41,646 nt of DNA from the NCBI GenBank assembly GCA_022820665.1, contig JAJEFB010000047.1, forward strand, positions 1 through 41,646. The letters run 5' to 3'. The stretch is from Anaerolineae bacterium (GTDB lineage: Bacteria > Chloroflexota > Anaerolineae > Aggregatilineales > Phototrophicaceae). Positions within the stretch are counted from its first letter, which is position 1; each line of letters begins with the position of its first letter. A model generated the notes under the pieces. That model was not told the DNA's origin. It saw only the letters and a list, made by a program, of their open reading frames with translations, and searched no databases. Below, in pieces: positions 38,864-41,646 of the stretch. The position numbers and the translations under genes were made by a program.

Positions 38864-39097
38864 TCAATGTATCGAAAGGTCCATGAGGTAATATCGGCTG
38901 CCTCGCTCCAACTCGTCTATCCGCCTTTCATGATTCCGAAGTTGTGCCCGCAACTCTTTGTAAGCATCACTAAGCTCGCTCAGTGTGCCTATCATCGTTT
39001 CCTGGTTTCTCTCTATCCGACCTAAACGTTGGTCTATGCGATCGTGTACTTCCTCACGAATGATTTGCCGTACTTGTTCCAACTCATCGCTAGTCAC
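38864..39097 (-). CDS. Small coiled-coil hypothetical protein
   Basis: The 77-residue protein is almost entirely a predicted coiled coil (residues about 3-68; heptad-like ELEQVRQIIREEV, RLGRIERNQETMIGTLSEL, LRAQLRNHERRIDELER). It starts with GTG preceded by GAGG. It is likely an oligomerising partner of the 38600 protein encoded next. The family is not recognised. Confidence 0.6.
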   Translation of the reverse strand: MTSDELEQVRQIIREEVHDRIDQRLGRIERNQETMIGTLSELSDAYKELRAQLRNHERRIDELERGSRYYLMDLSIH

Positions 39098-39406
39098 AGT
39101 GTGCCTCTATGCTCATTTGGTACTATGCCACAATGGTATCATAGATTTGAGTATGTTCAAAGATTCGCTATAGTCTGGCGCGCACCCTAGTGGGCGTAAA
39201 GATGCTATCGTAACTGGAACCTTAGCATCCGACTACCAAATAGATGACCTGCATGGTACGAAAAGTAACCCGCGCAATCGATATGCGACGAGTGCGATTA
39301 CACGGTACGCTATAATTTGTGAGTTGACAAAGCGAATTGACCTGTATGAAAGTGCGCAGCCTGATCACAGGATCAATTCAGAATTGCGCGCCACGCGGCT
39401 GATTCG
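39098..39406. other. Gene-free stretch
   Basis: No coding potential, RNA gene or clear repeat is seen. A plus-strand TATAAT at 39311-39316 and TTGACA at 39324-39329 are present but lack suitable partner boxes, and no gene begins downstream on that strand. The region lies downstream of the minus-strand ribokinase and upstream of the small two-gene operon. Confidence 0.5.
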
Positions 39407-40327
39407 CTATCGTTGCTCCGACGCGAAACGCTCGTACTCTGCGCGACTGGGCAACCCGTCGATCACCCCGATATGCATAGCGGTATAAGCGCCGGACAGG
39501 ACCGCCCGCCGCACCGCATCTTCAATTGACAAGTCTTCGCCCAGGAACACCGCCAGCGCTGCGTTGAAGCTGTCGCCGGCGCCGGTAACGTCCAGCGCGT
39601 CAATCGAGAGGGCGGGAATATGCCTCTCGCCATCCCGGCTGACGATCAGCGCGCCCTTCTCCCCAAGCGTCACAATGACCGTAGCCACGCCATAATCCAG
39701 CAACTTGCCAGCCAGAGCCTCGACCGGGCTGGGATCATCGGGGGGCAGACCGAGAAGAATGCGCGCTTCGGTGGCATTCGGGGTCAAGATGTCGACATCC
39801 GCGAACAGCGCCGTATCAACTGAACGCGCCGGCGCCGGATTGCAAATGGTTAGCTTACCATGCGCCCTGCCCAGCGCCAGCGCTTCGACCACCGGCTCCG
39901 GCGACACTTCAAATTGCGTCATCACGATGTCGCTCCCCAGGATAAGTGCTTCGCAGTCGCGTACATGATCCGCTGTCATCAACAGATTCGCGCCCAGATC
40001 GACCGTGATCCAGTTCTCGCCATCCGGCAAAACATTGACGAATCCGATACCGGTATGAGCGCCGGGCAAGCGATGCACCTTGTCCGCCGCGATACCCTCT
40101 TTGGCATAAAGTTGCAGGGCGCGGTCGGCAAAGATATCGTCGCCGACGCAAGCCAAGAAACTCACGTCGGCGCCCAAACGCGCCGCCGCGATCGCTTGAT
40201 TGCTGCCTTTGCCGCCGGGACCCATGTCGAAGGAGTCGCCGGGCAAACTTTCGCCCAGCGCGGGCATACGGGGCACGCGGATTGTCAGCCCCTCGTTATA
40301 GCTGCCGACGAAGAAGATCTTGGTCAT
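39407..40327 (-). CDS. Ribokinase, PfkB family
   Basis: The 306-residue sugar kinase has the N-terminal substrate motif GPGGKGSNQAIAAARLGADV and the C-terminal PfkB signature DVTGAGDSFNAALA, with the catalytic aspartate in GAGD. Motif VTLGEKGAL precedes the ATP site. It most resembles RbsK, phosphorylating ribose or another pentose released from nucleosides. The frame is open back to 40441, but the ATG at 40327 fits the family start (MTKIFFVGSYNEG). It begins 31 bases after the stop of the binding-protein gene at 40359, so the two are co-transcribed. Pairing with a ThiY-like protein suggests nucleoside or ribosylated-base salvage. Confidence 0.88.
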   Translation of the reverse strand: MTKIFFVGSYNEGLTIRVPRMPALGESLPGDSFDMGPGGKGSNQAIAAARLGADVSFLACVGDDIFADRALQLYAKEGIAADKVHRLPGAHTGIGFVNVLPDGENWITVDLGANLLMTADHVRDCEALILGSDIVMTQFEVSPEPVVEALALGRAHGKLTICNPAPARSVDTALFADVDILTPNATEARILLGLPPDDPSPVEALAGKLLDYGVATVIVTLGEKGALIVSRDGERHIPALSIDALDVTGAGDSFNAALAVFLGEDLSIEDAVRRAVLSGAYTAMHIGVIDGLPSRAEYERFASEQR

Positions 40328-40358
40328 GGGGTTCTTTGTCCATCCCGGCGCGGCGCCG

Positions 40359-41462
40359 CTATCGTCCGCCTTCGCGGACCCCGACCGTGAGCGGCTCCCA
40401 ATCTTCGCCAATCGCGTCAAGATTCGGCCTATCCCGCGCAAGCGCTTCTATCGCGGCGATCACAAGATCGTTGCGATAAGCGCCCTCATCGGGTTCCGTC
40501 GTGATTGCGCTCGTTTGCAAAGCCAATTCTACCGTCCGCGCCCACTGATCCTCATTCATGATCCCGATGCCATCCGGCGAGGGCCAGATCAACTTGTTCA
40601 CCTCGTTCATCTGCCACTGCTGATGGCTCTCGCCCAAGTCCGGGTCGATCTCGCGCAGGATTTGCACGCAGTCATCGGCATGATCGCGACAGTAGATCCA
40701 AGCGCGGATGCTCGCCTTGAGAAAAGCAATCGCCAGGGCTTCATTGTCTTCTTCCGCCAGCCAATCCGTCCGCGCGATGACATGATCCTGCAGCATCGCT
40801 GTTCCCACCTCGTTCAAGTCGACGATGTTGATATCGTCGGGCTGGAACAATTCCCCGGTCGCCGGGTTGATCATGCCAAATAACCGGCCAACCCAGTTGT
40901 AAATGAGAGCCTGCGCCGCATCAACTTCTCCCTCCAGCAGCGGCCCCAAATGAAAGGGCTGCGGCACGAGCATCAGATGTTCCCCGCTGGTTGGATCCGA
41001 GCCGATGTGAAAGGTCGTCGCCTGGACTTCGAAATCGCTGTCATTGACCCAAACGCCGATCCGATTCCATGTAAGGTCTGTGGCTTTTTCAATGCCAGCT
41101 TCAGCAAGTGAAACCAGGACTGTCCCGCTGCGTTGGAAGACCTGCGCGATATTGACCAGATTCGCGCCGCCCTCATTGGCTTTCAGGGTCTTTGGCAGCC
41201 AGGTCACGCCGAACTCGGCATCACCTGCGGCCACAACATCCGTCGGCAGGAGATCGCCCTCACTTTCAATGATCGTGACCGCAAGCCCGTCGTCCGCGTA
41301 GTATCCCAGTTCTCGCGCGACATAATAACCAGCGAACTGCGCCTGCGTCACCCATTGCAGTTGTACGCTAACAGGCTCCAGGTCCTCATCATGGGCGGAG
41401 GCGATTAGGCCGTTCAACAGCAACGCCACGATCAACATCAAACAGACACGCAACACAGGCAT
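40359..41462 (-). CDS. ABC transporter substrate-binding protein, NMT1/THI5-ThiY type (copy 3)
   Basis: The 367-residue secreted protein has a signal peptide (MPVLRVCLMLIVALLLNGLIASA) and the ThiY entry block VSVQLQWVTQAQFAGYYVA. It is a more distant relative of the tandem pair at 31430 and 32624, sharing VGTAMLQDHV, LGESHQQWQMNEVNKLIWPSPDGIGIM and DWEPL. No permease or ATPase lies beside it, so it may share the transporter encoded at 27777-31325. The cysteine at position 7 lies inside the hydrophobic core rather than at a lipobox. GGAG lies eight bases before the ATG at 41462; an earlier in-frame ATG at 41486 would spoil the signal peptide. Confidence 0.88.
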   Translation of the reverse strand: MPVLRVCLMLIVALLLNGLIASAHDEDLEPVSVQLQWVTQAQFAGYYVARELGYYADDGLAVTIIESEGDLLPTDVVAAGDAEFGVTWLPKTLKANEGGANLVNIAQVFQRSGTVLVSLAEAGIEKATDLTWNRIGVWVNDSDFEVQATTFHIGSDPTSGEHLMLVPQPFHLGPLLEGEVDAAQALIYNWVGRLFGMINPATGELFQPDDINIVDLNEVGTAMLQDHVIARTDWLAEEDNEALAIAFLKASIRAWIYCRDHADDCVQILREIDPDLGESHQQWQMNEVNKLIWPSPDGIGIMNEDQWARTVELALQTSAITTEPDEGAYRNDLVIAAIEALARDRPNLDAIGEDWEPLTVGVREGGR

Positions 41463-41537
41463 ATTCCATTCTCCACCAGCCCACATAAGGTATTCAGCTT
41501 AACTGGCGGTAGTGTATCCTTTTCGGTTGAAATAGAA

Positions 41538-41600
41538 ATGACGTGAAAACCAATTCGTGCTAGTTGTACTAGCAAAGCATACAAATTGGAGTCACGTCAT
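41538..41600. repeat. Long interrupted palindrome at window end
   Basis: Three nested arm pairs share one centre: ATGACGTGA (41538-41546) with TCACGTCAT (41592-41600), CCAATT (41550-41555) with AATTGG (41584-41589), and TGCTAG (41558-41563) with CTAGCA (41569-41574) around the loop TTGTA. The right outer arm contains the ATG of the following ORF. The layout suits a mobile-element subterminal hairpin or a large regulator site. Confidence 0.75.
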
Positions 41601-41646
41601 GAATTCTAGGATAAAGCATCAAGGATATGAAATCAAATCTTTCTGG
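41599..41646 (+). CDS. Start of an unidentified ORF, cut by window end
   Basis: The first 16 codons read MNSRIKHQGYEIKSFW and remain open at the edge. Base composition is markedly AT-richer than the catabolic genes. The ATG lies in the right outer arm of the palindrome at 41538-41600. A transposase or other element-encoded protein is possible, but the fragment is too short to assign. Confidence 0.35.
   Translation, partial: MNSRIKHQGYEIKSFW

Noticed and set aside
39298..39330. TATAAT and TTGACA boxes as a promoter
   Set aside because: The boxes are not in the right order or spacing and no plus-strand gene follows.

Overview
The window is about 41.6 kb of fairly GC-rich bacterial DNA, densely packed with catabolic genes, with no rRNA, tRNA or CRISPR array that I can see. 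The gene content points to an uncultured-type Chloroflexota bacterium (Anaerolineae/Caldilineae/SAR202-like). It includes an LLM flavin-dependent oxidoreductase of the F420 type, several Uma2 (DUF820) genes, DUF433/DUF5615 pairs, PhyH dioxygenases, Gfo/Idh/MocA dehydrogenases, ThiY/NMT1-like binding proteins, and dispersed palindromes containing GTAGGGGCGA. This assignment is an inference from gene families, not from a marker gene.

Layout. (1) 334-6569, minus strand: a seven-gene operon (DUF6092-like protein, nitroreductase-like flavoprotein, VOC protein, M20 deacylase, allantoinase/dihydroorotase-like hydrolase, second amidohydrolase, DapA-like aldolase). It looks like an undescribed route for a cyclic amide or ureide. 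(2) 6872-12005, plus strand: a divergent, tightly overlapped operon with a GntR/FCD regulator, an SDR epimerase, two Gfo/Idh/MocA dehydrogenases and a predicted glycosidase-like barrel, preceded by a perfect FCD-type operator. (3) 12074-24525: Uma2 genes, an M16 peptidase, a metal-site-deficient M24/creatinase-like hydrolase, then dihydropyrimidinase, LLM oxidoreductase and beta-ureidopropionase, followed by an island of DUF433/DUF5615 genes including a chimeric tandem-repeat gene. (4) 24534-33712: (methyl)malonate-semialdehyde dehydrogenase and a class III aminotransferase transcribed divergently, then a five-gene ABC transporter operon with two near-duplicate binding proteins. (5) 34038-37100: two PhyH-family dioxygenases and an enolase-superfamily enzyme under one palindrome-containing promoter. 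(6) 37103-41462: cupin, DeoR regulator, two small proteins, ribokinase and a third ThiY-like binding protein. The window ends in a long interrupted palindrome and the start of an unidentified ORF.

How the genes fit together. Dihydropyrimidinase, beta-ureidopropionase, an AGXT2-like aminotransferase and MmsA-type dehydrogenase form the lower part of reductive pyrimidine (or hydantoin) degradation: dihydrouracil/dihydrothymine to N-carbamoyl-beta-amino acid, beta-alanine/beta-aminoisobutyrate, (methyl)malonate semialdehyde and acyl-CoA. The adjacent ThiY-like transporter is a reasonable uptake system. No dihydropyrimidine dehydrogenase is present; an LLM oxidoreductase sits between the two hydrolases.

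The most unusual items are: the DUF433-DUF433 gene overlapping a chimeric ORF that keeps a DUF5615-like N-terminus but continues into two copies of an unrecognised winged-helix-like domain; a 26-codon remnant of the LLM gene beyond a Uma2 gene; a dispersed palindrome family oriented with transcription, one copy of which is translated in frame inside a permease; and a permease with a binding-protein-like domain built into its N-terminal half.
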